The notes: generated by a model from the sequence alone, not told the origin. DNA of 64,000 nucleotides from Spinacia oleracea (GCF_020520425.1 NC_079489.1:21972001-22036000); one strand, 5' to 3'. Shown: positions 1-10,830, counted from the stretch's first letter. Program-made: numbers and translations.

Positions 1-632
1 TGACTTCCGAAACTGCTTCCTGCATAGCAAGCATTCAAAGATTAGTTTCCGAAAAGGGGAGAAACGAACTACAAAAACTCCAAGTCAGAACAAATACCTT
101 CTCCGAGGGCTGAGAAGCCTTCGCTTTCTTCGGATGCGTGGAAGGCCTCAAAAGAGTGCTACCCTTCCTTTTGCGTTGATCCTAAAAAGGGGAGACCAAG
201 GGTCAACGAATGTAAAAGAAGAAAAAGGAAGAAATAGAGAAAAAAGCGGGAAATACCCGGTTCCTAGATAAAGAGATATCTATCCGAGCCGGAGATGAAA
301 CCGAAGGAACGGCACGCGGCACAGCGTCAGTCCCAGGACCCTAAAAAGATGGTCCAGGACCAAGACGTTAGCCGACGGCCAACCGAAAAGAAAAAGATAA
401 ACAGAAAATCGAGCCTATAAATGAACACTCACCGGATCCGAAGTCGTCTTCAACTCAGGAAGCACAACCTTCACAGGAACAGCTTCAACAGAAGAGGCGG
501 AATCCCACGGATCAGCTCGAACTTCGGATATCCGAGCAACCCCCAAAGGAGACAACACGTAATCCTTCAGACGAGGATTACGAGGGTTATCTTTTCCGAA
601 CTTGTACTCGGGAGCCGGGTCGTGAATAGTCT

Positions 633-1826
633 TCAAATCCAAAGAAATGCCCAACTTCTTAGGATCAATGCAGCTAAAGCCGTACTCTGCAAAAACAAAG
701 CACAAAACATGTCAGCAAAACGAAACAGGAAAGAGGACAAACTCACTGAAAAAACGGTCTCAGCCGAAAGACACCTACCCCTGTCAAAAATCCTGCTGAG
801 ACCGGCAACAGCAAGAATGTCCTCCCTCAGAATGTAATTGAGATTCGGGAGCCAGCTAGACGGCAGTCGGTGGTTATCCTCTTGAGCCAAGAACCACTGG
901 AGGAGGTCCACATAGTGGCGATGGTTCCGATCTGGAGCCGCCACACCCCTCATATCAGGATCAGGAGCCACGAACCACTTCGGAGGACGATAAAAGTTGG
1001 GATGCTTCGGATCCGTCGGCACACGGACGAGCAACCACTCCGTCTTCCAATTGTGGTCAGAGCTAAGGTAGGGGTACGCCGTGATGTAGTTCGGATCCCC
1101 CCTCTTTCGGGACTTCTTGTTGACAATGGTCCACCAACCATACCCATCACCCTTGGAAGCATGGTTGAGAACCAGATCGTGAAGATCCCGAAAAATAGCG
1201 ACAGAGCAAGGGAAATTGACGAAGTCACACACCCATCTAAATCCGATTATGTGCCTCATAGATTTGGGTGTGAGCTGGGCCAAACTAATGTTGTACGACA
1301 CCAAAACCTCGGATACGAACGGATCCAAAGGAAAGCGGAGACCATTCTCCAAATGGTGAGTATACACGGAAATGAACCCCCTCGGTGGATGAGTCACCCG
1401 AGGACGCTCTTGTTCAGGAAGCTCGCACCAGTACCCCAAGGCATGCTGAATTCCGTATAGCTCCTCGGCCTTCCGATGATAATTCCCTAACTTCGCTTCC
1501 ACCAACCAGTCACCGCTGACCGATTTCTCCAACGGACCGTCGATCTGCGTGGTCTCATGCAAAATTGAGGCATACTTGCCCTTCGGATCAGCTTCCGACC
1601 AATGAACTGGAAACTCGGAGTAACGACGACGAACACCCGAAAAACCAGCTCTCTCACCAGAGGTTGCACGTTCATCTTCGGAAGCATCCCAACCAATCGA
1701 ACTCTTCTCCAACGGCCTCTCCGAAGGTCGACCCCTCGAAGATTTCGGTAACCTCCCCGAAGGCACGTTCTCTCTCTCACTAGAGGAGCCAACAACGAAC
1801 TTGTTTTTGCCCCTATTCTTTGCCAT
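633..1826 (-). CDS. antisense ORF of Tat-type retrotransposon (397 aa, unknown function)
   Basis: This 397-residue reading frame runs against the element that carries it. The N-terminus is basic and Ser/Arg/Glu-rich (residues 1-70) and looks disordered. The middle, about residues 85-320, is a globular, Trp- and Tyr-rich domain with stretches such as GFRWVCDFVNFP and DHNWKTEWLLVRV. I see no zinc knuckle, protease or polymerase motif, so it is not ordinary gag or pol. It lies between the expected end of pol and the 3' LTR, where Tat elements carry additional ORFs of unknown role. A further short minus-strand frame lies at 415-705. Element-borne origin is fairly sure; function is unknown. Confidence 0.6.
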   Translation of the reverse strand: MAKNRGKNKFVVGSSSERENVPSGRLPKSSRGRPSERPLEKSSIGWDASEDERATSGERAGFSGVRRRYSEFPVHWSEADPKGKYASILHETTQIDGPLEKSVSGDWLVEAKLGNYHRKAEELYGIQHALGYWCELPEQERPRVTHPPRGFISVYTHHLENGLRFPLDPFVSEVLVSYNISLAQLTPKSMRHIIGFRWVCDFVNFPCSVAIFRDLHDLVLNHASKGDGYGWWTIVNKKSRKRGDPNYITAYPYLSSDHNWKTEWLLVRVPTDPKHPNFYRPPKWFVAPDPDMRGVAAPDRNHRHYVDLLQWFLAQEDNHRLPSSWLPNLNYILREDILAVAGLSRIFDRGRCLSAETVFSVSLSSFLFRFADMFCALFLQSTALAALILRSWAFLWI

Positions 1827-2250
1827 GGTCGCGAAATCTCGATCTAGGGTTTAGATTGAGGGGTAGAAGGAAGAACGAAGAAAAAAAGGAGAACTCAGAA
1901 ACAAATTACCTTTTTCCGAAGCGGAATTCGCCGATAAAGCGAACAACACAAGTTCCCGAAGTCTAAAGTTGGCCGAATTTCGTAGATCTGAAGAAGCAAA
2001 TTGCACTGCGATCGCCGGAATTTAGAGAGAGAATGGGTTTGAAATAAGGAGTAAAAAGTTTAAAAGGAGCAAGGCACCCAGTATTTATAGAAAAGAGAAA
2101 GGGCGCATCAACTTCCTCAAACCCACGATCTCCATGACACAGTACAATTCCCAACACTTGTCATCAATGCAAATCATCCCTTTTCAAAAAAGAGAGGGAA
2201 CTTTCGGACTTCTGACAGCTGGAAACCCACCCATTTAATTCTAAATGGAC

Positions 2251-2265
2251 CGGGTCTGGGGGGCA
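2251..2265 (+). other. polypurine tract of gypsy element
   Basis: A purine-rich stretch (CGGGTCTGGGGGGCA) sits directly before the TG that opens the 3' LTR. This is the expected place for the primer of plus-strand DNA synthesis. Confidence 0.6.
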
Positions 2266-2693
2266 TGTTGTTTGGGCTCCCAATTGATTCTCAATTGGGC
2301 CACTAAGTCCAAAGCCCAATGGCTCTAAACAACAACATCAAACCTACCAATGGCTATTCATCCATCCATTAAGGCCCAAGGCCCAATAACAATAAGTGAC
2401 CTATGGGCATTTATTATGCAAACACTATAAATAGGCCGCCAAGGCTCACACCTCAAGGTACGTCCAATTTATCGCCTTAAGACTACTCTTCTAGAGAACT
2501 TCTCTCTAGGATCCGAGCATCATTCTTACTTAGGCATCGGAGGGGCTTTCCTCGGAAACACCCCCGAGGCCAGTGACTTTGCTCTTGTGCAGGTGAATTC
2601 GGACTCCACTCATTCAAACAAGCAAGATCTTCAACACATACAAAATGGCCTTCATTCGAAGCCCATTGTTTCCATCTTTACAACACCGGAACA
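2266..2693 (+). repeat. 3' LTR of Tat-type gypsy element
   Basis: The repeat starts TGTTG after the polypurine tract and ends ACA near 2693, about 428 bp. It has a TATA-like box near 2427, a CTCTAGAGAACTTC region and the R/U5-like core TTAGGCATCGGAGGGG. The same core recurs at 14573-14934, and a more distant version (TTAAGCATCGAAGGG) at about 49930. The left LTR is outside the window. Confidence 0.7.
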
Positions 2694-2819
2694 CTAGCAA
2701 AAATTGTCTATAATCTATCATTTCATTTCTAATTAATTTACACTATTATTTACGTGATAATATAAGGTTAATTGCAGGAGAAAACAAAATTTAGGACTAA
2801 TTAAAAAAAGTAAACATAC

Positions 2820-3861
2820 CACATTGTCTAGTAGAGTTGTTTGAATCAGGACAAAGGCAGAGCAATGCTTCAGTTTGAACATCAAAGCCACAACTCCCAC
2901 CTGATTTAGTACATCTCTGACACCCCATATCCGGCACGCTGTAGCTAAACTTCAACCCATACGACCAATCCATTGGCGTTACTCCTCTTAATTTATCTAC
3001 ATCATAAAAACTCGTAAAATGTGTACAGTCTAGTATATCCATACTCATTACCTTTACCGTACTATACCCCGTGAAACAACATGGGGGCGGGGGCATCTCG
3101 TTACCCCCAATTGGTGCCCCCGACCCCATATTATTATTACTACTCCCAAGTGGTGTCTCCATTCCTGTCCCTACCCCTGGCCCCATATTATTACCCCCAC
3201 CACCACCACTAGTAACACCGCCACCAAAGCCACCACTAGTAACACCGCCACCAAAGCCAGTATTATTGTTATTGTTATTGTTAAAATTATTACCCCCACC
3301 GTAAAAGTATCCGTCAGGACCGGTACTATTAGTCATACCGGGGTTAGCCAACCCGCCGGTGGTGAAAATGCGGAAGGAGTTACATGAAGAGTAGAGCTCC
3401 TGACACTTATGACCAGCAAACTCAAAGCAAAGGGAGCTAAAACGGTGTAGTATTGGGGAGTCGACGGAGCAGTTAAGGAGAGCGAAGACAGTGTCAGAAG
3501 AAGGGGGGATAATGGCATACTGAATGTCGGAGAGTCGAAGGTCATGGTGAGGTTGTAAGACCGTACACGTGGACATGTCAGGGTCGTAGACCGTAAGGGT
3601 TTGAGTCTTGTAATCTATGGACTGGACTTTATAGTTGCCATTTGGAGTGATGAAGAAGAGAGCAAGGGATGAGGTGTTACATGTGAACATGTTGCGAAAC
3701 TGTGGGGCTCCGCAACCGTCATCGATGCTAAAGGGGTAGTGGATCGGGATTGTGCCGCATTGTGAGCGGCACTCTGAGGAGGAAGGGATGAGGAGGTGGA
3801 GGAAGGTGAGGAGGAGAACGGAGAGGGTAAGGAAACAAGTGGGGGTTGAGAGATGATTCAT
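2820..3861 (-). CDS. GUB_WAK-type cell-wall-associated protein, first exon
   Basis: The 347-residue coding exon begins with a signal peptide (about residues 1-29). A cysteine-rich galacturonan-binding WAK-type domain follows, with CGTIPIHYPF at 35-44, DDGCG at 47-51 and paired Cys at 61, 99, 131, 145, 153 and 160. A WAK-associated Cys cluster (C314, C317, C324, C335, C337) closes the exon. No kinase domain is present, so it resembles secreted WAK-like proteins that bind pectin. An odd Gly/Asn-rich linker, residues 188-260, separates the two parts and repeats FGGGVTSGG twice. The frame could read seven more residues to a stop at 2797, but a strong donor GTATGT starts at 2819, so a later exon is likely. 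No acceptor or last exon is seen before the gypsy LTR at 2693, 126 bp on. Confidence 0.75.
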
Positions 3862-4003
3862 TGCTTGTTTGGGTGTGTAATGAAAATAAGTGAAAAGTTT
3901 GACTTAAGAGATAGTGTCACCACTCATCAAAACGGATATTTTTTTTTTTACTTGGGGTGTCTAAAATTCAAAAGGGTAATAATACGAGTACTATTTCATA
4001 ATG

Positions 4004-4101
4004 TTATTTTATTATCAAGTTTGAATCTTCTATTCCATAATAAAAATTCAAGAGTTTTACAATATTATTTTATTATCAAGTTTGAATTTTCTATTCCATA
4101 A
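4004..4101. repeat. tandem duplication, ~61-bp period
   Basis: A 37-bp segment (TTATTTTATTATCAAGTTTG and following bases) occurs at 4004-4040 and again at 4065-4101 with one change. It lies upstream of the GUB_WAK gene. Confidence 0.7.
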
Positions 4102-4133
4102 CAACATTTCGTATTGATAAATAAGAAAAAATA

Positions 4134-4457
4134 CTCCCTTCGTCTCTTAATACTCGCACCGCTTTTCTTTTCGGGTCGTCCCTTAATACTTGCACCGCTT
4201 CTATAAATGGAAATTTATACCAATATTATATTATTTCTTACACTTACCTACTACCCCACCTACACCCTCACTTCCTACAAAAAATTATTTAAAAATTCAC
4301 ACCCCTCACTTACCATTCCCCACTCTTCACACATTTTAATTCCACTAACTATATTAAAAAAATACACCACTATCAACTAACACATATTAAATTAATAAGT
4401 CAATTCAAGTATGTTAGACTCTGCACTAGTCAAATCGGTTCGAGTATTAAAAGGGAG
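4134..4457. mobile_element. Stowaway MITE
   Basis: Inverted ends CTCCCTTCGTCTCTTAATAC and GAGTATTAAAAGGGAG are flanked by TA on both sides. The family matches the MITE at 6824-7139 (CTTAATACTCGCACCGC ends). No coding capacity. Confidence 0.85.
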
Positions 4458-4757
4458 TAGTACATAAATTATGGGAAGAGAATTTAATTTTTATTTTATT
4501 ATTACGTTGGTACAATTTGATTCTCACGAGTCACGACGAAGTATGGCTAAGCCAAACCTAGTAAAAACAGATACATTTGAGATTTGAATTTGGAGTACAT
4601 CAAGTCATCAATAATATCATAATGGGTTGCTTTGAGCTTTGTGAAAGTTTCTATGGTGGAGTATTCAACTCATTTCGTCCCCATGCTGTAACAGTGGGTC
4701 CTTCAAGGATTGAGGGCATCATCCGTATTGATCTCGATAAAATGGTATTTTTAGTGG

Positions 4758-4850
4758 GAGATAGCTAGTTGGTTAGAGCTTCTCTCCCGGTTTCAGGTGA
4801 TCCTGTGATCAATTCTCATCCCCGTCATAATGGCTCATTTGCACCAAAAA
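4758..4850 (+). mobile_element. tRNA-derived SINE relic
   Basis: TAGCTAGTTGGTTAGAGC resembles a pol III A box, and TGATCAATTCTC about 45 bp later resembles a B box. An A-run follows (CACCAAAAAAAATAG). There is no CCA end or clean tRNA fold, so a SINE head is more likely than a tRNA gene. From 4851 to 5231 I see only AT-rich sequence. Confidence 0.4.
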
Positions 4851-5231
4851 AAATAGTTTATCTTTTTTTTCTTTAATTGACACATTTTTCAGTCACGTTT
4901 ATTAATGTATATTTTTTTTATATCATTTATATCTTGACGAAAATATATTTAATAATTGAGACCATAAATAAGGGACCAAAAATCAAATATCATTATTAGT
5001 GTGAAGTATTTGATACCATTGGCAATATATTTGATACCAATAGACCACTGAGCCAATAGTATAGAGCATAAAAAACTAAGCCACAACACCACTAATCTAC
5101 ATTTTGATAAAATAAAAATTTAAATCATTTACAAAAATATCATGTTATATTTTGAAAAATAGTCCGAGTGATTTCCGATAATATTGCTAAAAGATGTCCA
5201 AATTTCCAAAATAAGTCTCTCTTTTAATTAA

Positions 5232-6342
5232 CTAGCATTTTGACCCGTGCAATACACGGGAGCATTTTGTAAAGTTTTATAAGAATTTACATAGTTACAT
5301 TACTCGACATACAATAACTTAGATATTATGAAATTTCAGATTATTTATGTGTATTTGTAATTTTTTGTTTAATGTAAGTTATAAATAAATAAATAAATAA
5401 ATAAATAAAATCACATTTTGTATGTGTTAAGGTTATTACTAAGTTAATCTAACGTACAAAATTTAGTGAGAACAATATATCAATCAAAGGTGATGAAAAT
5501 GTAGCATATAATATAATGTATATAAAAACAAACGGTTATTAAAATAATCATAATTAATTGACGAAAATTGATATTTAGCCATATAAAAAAAAAGAATATA
5601 TAGACACATAAAGTAAACACACATTACCTCTGAAAATGTGTGATTATATATAGTTGATTGTGCAAGTGATGTAACGAAAATGGTACGTGGTTAGTCAGTT
5701 TATTTATAAAGAGTGCATTGAACATGAGAAGTTGATGGCTCATCCTGGCAAGATGTTTAGCTTCTTATGCCTTCTATTTAGTAAGAACTAATGTTTATTA
5801 ATGTTATTGTTATGAAATATTAATAACAATTGAACTTAGCTCATTAAATTATGATATTTATTTGTATGAATGTCTTTTAGTGTTTAGGGGTTGTTTTTTT
5901 TTTAGAGGGGAAGTCTTTTGAGTTTTCCCTCTTTAAACACAAGAACATGTACATATTTGATTTTTGTCTTTTTTTTTTTAAAGAGAAGATTGTGATGTGA
6001 AGACACATGTCACATTATAACATATGATTACATGTCACATTCTAACCTACTACCTCTGTTTCAAAAAGATCTTTACAATTACTATTTGCACGGACTCCAA
6101 TGCAATATTTAACTACTACTACAATATATTCAATTTCGTATGTGAAAAATTTATAAAAAAATTGATATTCTAAAAATACATACCGAGACCAATCTAACAA
6201 GATGTTATATGTAATATTTTGATGTATATAATGGTGAGAATTTATGGTCAAAGTTTTTATATTTTGGACACATTTTTCAAATCGTAAAGAACTTTCTGAA
6301 ACGGAGGTAGTATGATTTTAGCTTTTAAATACTAGGTATAGA
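5232..6342 (-). mobile_element. non-autonomous Helitron
   Basis: On the minus strand the right-hand end reads CCCGTGTATTGCACGGG, a hairpin, then CTAG and host T: the hairpin plus CTRR end of Helitrons. On the same strand the 5' end is probably TCTATACCTAGTATTTAAAA, with host A before it, at 6342. There is no Rep/helicase sequence. It holds an (AAAT)n run near 5385-5408 and a Stowaway MITE. From 6343 to 6823 I see nothing recognisable. Confidence 0.55.
6050..6310. mobile_element. Stowaway MITE nested in Helitron
   Basis: Inverted ends CTACCTCTGTTTCAAAAAGA and TTTCTGAAACGGAGGTAG, with flanking TA at 6048-6049 and 6311-6312. It sits inside the Helitron and is therefore younger. Confidence 0.8.
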
Positions 6343-6823
6343 TTCTCAATCTACGATCCTAGTCAACAAAGAAAACCGTTTTTTTTTTAAAGAGCCTTAA
6401 TTCGCCTACATATATTTCTTATACCAATGCTGACTGAAACGGATTGTTGAAAATTAAATAAAAATGGGGCGTACTTTTAAATTTTAACTTGTTTAAACTT
6501 TATTGTAAAAAATCGGTCAAATGGTCCCTCGGATTCATGTGAGACCATTTTCAATCTGAAAGCTGGATGAAGCAGGAGATAGAAGACAAGGTGAACAAAA
6601 AGGTAGGGACGCAACTCCGCAATTTCGTCCCCCTTTTTTGACTTTTATTGGCAAACTATGCGGGCTCTTCACACCAAACCTGATTTTGTGTGGCCTTCAA
6701 CATTGTCAATACAAATACACTATACACACTTGTTGTTTGTACAAACACAAACGTAATGACATGTGTTGTGTACATGCATGTGTTGAGCCGTAAAGTTGCA
6801 AAAATAATGAGCTACTAATACTA

Positions 6824-7139
6824 CTCCCTCCGTCCCTTAATACTTGCACCGCTTTCTTTTCCGGGCCGTCTCTTAATACTTGCATCGCTTCTACAATACC
6901 AATATTATATTATTTCTCACACTTACCTACTACCCCACCTACACCCCTATTCCCTACAAAAAAATCATTTAAAAATCAACACCCCCACTCACCACTCTCC
7001 AACCCTTACACATTTTCCATTAACTATATTAAAAAAATATCACACTATCAACAAACACCCATTAAATTAATAAGTCAAATCCAAATGTCTTAAACTCCGC
7101 ACCGGTCAAACCAGTGCGAGTATTAAGGTACGGAGGGAG
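6824..7139. mobile_element. Stowaway MITE
   Basis: Ends CTCCCTCCGTCCCTTAATAC and TATTAAGGTACGGAGGGAG flanked by TA. Same family as 4134-4457. Confidence 0.9.
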
Positions 7140-7149
7140 TATATAAGTA

Positions 7150-7476
7150 CTCCCTCCGTCCCGGAATACTTGACCTGATTTCCTTATCGTGCCGTCCATT
7201 AATACTTGACCTGTTTCTAAAAATTGAGATATTCTAACAATATTATATTATTTCTCACTTCATCCCTATTAACCCACCTACCCCTACTCCATTCAAAAAA
7301 TAATTAAAAATTCAACCCCTACTCTCCCCCAACCCCACTTCTTAACCTACCTCCCACTAACTACATTAAAATAATACCCCAATATCAACTACTACCTATT
7401 AAATTAAATAAGTCAATTTAAATCCCTTAAACTCTGTGCCGGTAAAACCGGATCGAGTATTCCGATACGGAGGGAG
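7150..7476. mobile_element. Stowaway MITE
   Basis: Ends CTCCCTCCGTCCCGGAATAC and GTATTCCGATACGGAGGGAG flanked by TA. It begins 10 bp after the previous MITE. It is the same family as the interrupted MITE at 54474-57499 and shows what an unbroken copy looks like. From 7477 to 7860 nothing is recognised apart from the peroxiredoxin 3' flank. Confidence 0.9.
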
Positions 7477-7860
7477 TAGTATTTTAGTTTAATAGCTTTG
7501 GTAAATCGACCCTAGTGTATCGCACCCAAAAAAAAAAAATCAATTAAAATAGTACTAAGTATTTATATGTAGCACAAGAGGTACGTGCGAACTCCGAACG
7601 CAGTATCCCTTACCTTAAGTACAGTACGTTTACCTTAATTACAAAAGTAAGGACACTAACCGGCCTTGTGTTAAGATCAAAATACATTTCTTACCTTAGC
7701 TTATACTCCGTATAAAAACACAAAATATAATTAACAACATAGGATCGGAGTATAGTACACTAGTACAGTGCATGCTCGTGATGACAACTACGAAGTAGTT
7801 TAATTTGAGCACATTATTGATAGACCTATATTTTCATATATGGTAGGATAGATGTTACGG

Positions 7861-8848
7861 CTAGACGTTAGTGAAGCGGAGATAGTCCTTTTTGGAAGGT
7901 AGATCAGCGATCTCATAGCCTTGAGGAAACATCTCCTTAGCTTGATCATTGTTGACACTTGGAGATATCACCACTTTTTGACCGGGTTTCCAATTAACAG
8001 GGGTGGCCACCTTGTGTTTGGCTGCTTTCTGCAGGGACTCCAACACCCTCACCACCTCGTCCATGTTCCTCCCTGTTGTTGCTGGATATAGGAAACTCAG
8101 CTTCACCTACACGTACATGTACATGTACATGAACACGTACTCATTATTGCTCGTTAACGAACCCAATTATTAATATAATATAATATAATATAATATAATA
8201 TAATATAATGTGAATTAATTGTGTTACCATTTTATCAGGACCAACAATATGTAAAGCACGAGAAGGAAGTGGCTGTCCGTTGGAGCTTTTCTCATCAGGG
8301 TCCACCATATTAAGTTGCTTTATTATCTCCCTCTTTGGATCTGCTATTATCGGGTACGTCACCTTGTGTCCTCCCTAATCACGTACAAAACATGTATCAT
8401 AATCATAATCATAATCATAATCATAATCATAATCATATATAATAACACCTAAATCTATATAATGACATAGTATATATTATATGCATACAGAATAGGCTTC
8501 AACGTCCTTGATCCACTCGTTGTGAGAGGAAATATCGTCACAAGATAGACCCAAAAGCTTCGCCCCTTTTTGTGTGAAATTATCAGCATAAGCAGCCATC
8601 ATTCCTAATTCTGTTGTACATACTGGTGTAAAGTCACCTGCTTCAAAAAAACACATATATTGTTATTGTAGTTAAAAAACTATGTTAGATCATGAATTTA
8701 TTTGAAATAAGCTACCAAAGAAAACGGAACCTGGATGAGAGAAGAGAATGGTCCAGGTATCAGCAAAATAATCATGGAGCTTGAATTTTCCCTTCGTAGT
8801 CTCCACTTCAAGGTTTGGCACCTTATCTCCTATTGTTATTCCTGGCAT
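7861..8848 (-). CDS. PER1: 1-Cys peroxiredoxin (PER1)
   Basis: Four exons on the minus strand, 8848-8731, 8637-8489, 8374-8228 and 8106-7861, join with GT-AG introns of 93, 114 and 121 bp into 219 residues, the usual size for plant 1-Cys peroxiredoxin. The enzyme reduces hydrogen and lipid peroxides with a single peroxidatic cysteine and is classically found in nuclei and cytosol of embryo and aleurone. The active site spans the first splice junction and reads [12 protein letters not shown], with Cys46. The N-terminus [12 protein letters not shown] and the C-terminal domain ([24 protein letters not shown]) fit the family. No other Cys acts as a resolving residue in a 2-Cys motif. I start at MPGI because an in-frame Met eight codons upstream adds residues foreign to the family. 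Intron 3 holds a (TATAA)n run and intron 2 a (TCATAA)n run. The gene looks intact. Confidence 0.95.
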
Positions 8849-8989
8849 TTTTCTTACAAATACTTTATTCAATTCAAGCTAAGTATATCAAACTTGTATT
8901 TCTTCTATACATATATACCACAACTTTTTTTTTAATTTCTTGTGAATGCTACAGTAATTATTAATTAATTGTATCATGCCATTGCAAGG

Positions 8990-9039
8990 TGCATGTAGAG
9001 AACGTGGCACTTGTACTGGCTTGCTGGCTCCTTTGCATG
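8990..9039 (-). promoter_or_regulatory. ABRE flanked by two RY motifs upstream of PER1
   Basis: Upstream of the PER1 start (8848) lie TGCATG at 8990-8995 (RY core CATGCA on the gene strand), ACGTGGC at 9002-9008 (ABRE core) and another TGCATG at 9034-9039. They sit 142-191 bp before the ATG. ABRE and RY elements drive abscisic-acid- and ABI3/FUS3-dependent seed expression, which matches the known seed expression of 1-Cys peroxiredoxins. The motif match is seen; activity is inference. Confidence 0.5.
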
Positions 9040-9262
9040 CCCTTGAGTTCCGCATTTTCTCATTTTAATTTTTCTACCATTCTAGTCTCTTCCTACCATT
9101 CTAGTCTCTTCTGTAGGAACGAGTCAAGTAGATTCGAGTTTTACTGTGTATTTGGGTGTCCAATTGATTTTTAATCGGACATATTCCCCCACAAGCCTAA
9201 TGGCTAAAAATATGACATAGGTCCTGTTCGACAAAACTAGCGGTAGAGGACAGCTAGCTTTA

Positions 9263-9611
9263 GGGCGTGTCTGGCGGTAGCCTTTGAGATAGCGGGTACC
9301 GTTTTGACTTTGTCAAGACACTACTTGTAAAATTTATAAGTGTTTGGTAAAGATCGATTTAGGTAGCGGTTAGCGGTTGAGGTAGCGGTTGGGTAGCTTT
9401 TGTCAAACGTTAAAATTAGTAGCGTTTAAGGTAGCGGGTAGCGTTTGACAAATTTATAATAAAGTAGTAAATAATATTCTTGCTTTTATTTTTATTTTAT
9501 AATATCAACCGCTACTTTTAACGAACACTCATATTAATTACCCGCTAAACCGCTACCCGCTACTCAACCGTTAACCGCTACCCGCTACCGCTAATTTTGC
9601 CTAACAGGGCC
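9263..9611. mobile_element. Tourist-like (PIF/Harbinger) MITE
   Basis: Starts GGGCGTGTCTGGCGGTAGC and ends CTAATTTTGCCTAACAGGGCC, with TTA directly flanking both ends (9260-9262, 9612-9614). TTA is the Harbinger target. Internally it is built from inverted TAGCGGTT/AACCGCTA units. Confidence 0.8.
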
Positions 9612-9910
9612 TTAGCGGTTGAGGTAGCGGGTAGCTGTCAGTGTAGCGGTTCATAATATGAGTGTTTGGCAAAACTAGCGATTGAAATTGTAAAACACAA
9701 TAAACATTATTAATTTAAGTCAAATAATAACCATTTGACGAATTAATAATCATACTCATACGGCATTTTAATAATAAAATAATAACAATAAAAATTTTAA
9801 AATGGTATATTTATACACATATAGAATACTACATTGCTCCGGGGAAAAAAAAGACGACATTCTTCTTCTTACAATAAATAATGTTAATTTAAAGTATCTT
9901 ATTACAATGA

Positions 9911-10168
9911 CTAAATGCGTCGCCTTTCATTCCTTGCATTCCATAAAGCAACAGCTATATCGTCATGAATAGCCTTCATTTCGTTACAACTCTCCTCTAC
10001 ATTTCCACCACGTGAAGTAACACGGACATCAGATAGCTCAAATGAAGGTATGAAATTAGGATACTCTTCTAACACTCGAAAAAGGGGATCATCTGGGGAA
10101 TTTATTCTAATATAATTATAGAGTGCAAATGTAGCAACTATAATATATATTTGTTTCTCGATGCTATA
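9911..10168 (-). pseudogene. PIF/Harbinger transposase, C-terminal remnant
   Basis: The minus strand translates to about 86 residues ending in a stop. They begin YSIEKQIYIIVATFALYNYIR, which matches the IVIATMALHNFIR-type C-terminal stretch of HARBI1-like nucleases, followed by an acidic tail. The upstream nuclease core with its catalytic residues is missing; homology stops where unrelated CCGGACCGG-rich sequence begins near 10174. It is a fragment and cannot be active. Confidence 0.75.
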
Positions 10169-10173
10169 TTGTG

Positions 10174-10411
10174 GCTAGGGGTGTGCAGAATGTGCCCGGG
10201 TCCTGAATCCGGTTCGGAATCGGACCTGAATTGTCCGGACCGGTCCGAATTGGTGGATTTAGGACCGAACACTGGACCTCAAAAATCAAGCATTCCGGAT
10301 TTAGGACAGGACCAGACAAAATCCTGAATTTTCCGGTCTAATCCTGAAACCCGGATATATGCATATAAATGCTTTATTTTTATTTTTTCTGGGCAAAATA
10401 CTTTAAACTCC
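10174..10411. other. unclassified insertion with CCGGACCGGTCC-rich sequence
   Basis: Harbinger homology breaks off and sequence rich in TCCGGACCGGTCCGAATTGG-type words follows. It may be a hAT-like subterminal region. I cannot define its ends. Confidence 0.3.
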
Positions 10412-10830
10412 CACTACTACATTTCTAGTCAGATGCGACGCCTGAAATTGTTGCATAAGGCATGAAAACCCGTCGCATTAGACCTAACGCGACGCCAAAT
10501 GACCCTTGCATCCGGTGGCGTTGCATTAGGCCTAATGCAACGTTCAATGACCTTATGCAACGGAAAATTAATACCGTTGCATTAGGTTTCCATCTAATGC
10601 GACGGTTTGTAGATGGAGTGTCGCATTAGTTCTTTAGCTAATGCGACGGGTAATTAAGGTAATGCGACGGTTTATTTAGCTAATGCGACAGCTCATTTTA
10701 GCTAATACGATGGGTAATTTTAGCTAATGCGGCGGGTACCTACAATAGCTTAATGAAATAATACAACGCCTTTTCTCTAATGCAACGGTAAATTTTTGTA
10801 CACAAAAAAAAACTTTTGTGCCCCTAATGC
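10412..10830 (+). mobile_element. CACTA (En/Spm) element, 5' end
   Basis: The segment begins CACTACTACATTTCTAGTC and then carries about a dozen subterminal copies of TAATGCGACGG or its complement in both orientations. This is the layout of CACTA subterminal transposase-binding arrays. No matching TAGTG end is seen to the right, so the element is truncated or its other end is unrecognisable. Confidence 0.65.

Larger units (their letters stand above)
1..2693 (+). mobile_element. Ty3/gypsy element, Tat-type, 3' part
   Basis: The window opens inside an LTR retrotransposon whose 3' LTR ends near 2693. Orientation is plus: the LTR has a TATA-like ACTATAAATAGG, and a G-rich polypurine tract lies directly before it (about 2251-2265). 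Gag and pol would lie to the left, outside the window. The segment holds a long ORF on the opposite strand. Tat-lineage elements (Ogre, Retand, Grande type) are known for extra ORFs between pol and the 3' LTR, some of them antisense. Family assignment rests on that layout and on a related LTR at 14573-14934 that is followed by a Tat/Athila-style primer site. Confidence 0.7.

Noticed and set aside
870-1460. Plus-strand 196-residue ORF
   Set aside because: It lies opposite the antisense ORF at 633-1826 and has no recognisable domain; its length fits a shadow frame.
3071-3304. Plus-strand proline/leucine-rich ORF
   Set aside because: Antisense shadow of the Gly/Asn linker of the GUB_WAK gene.
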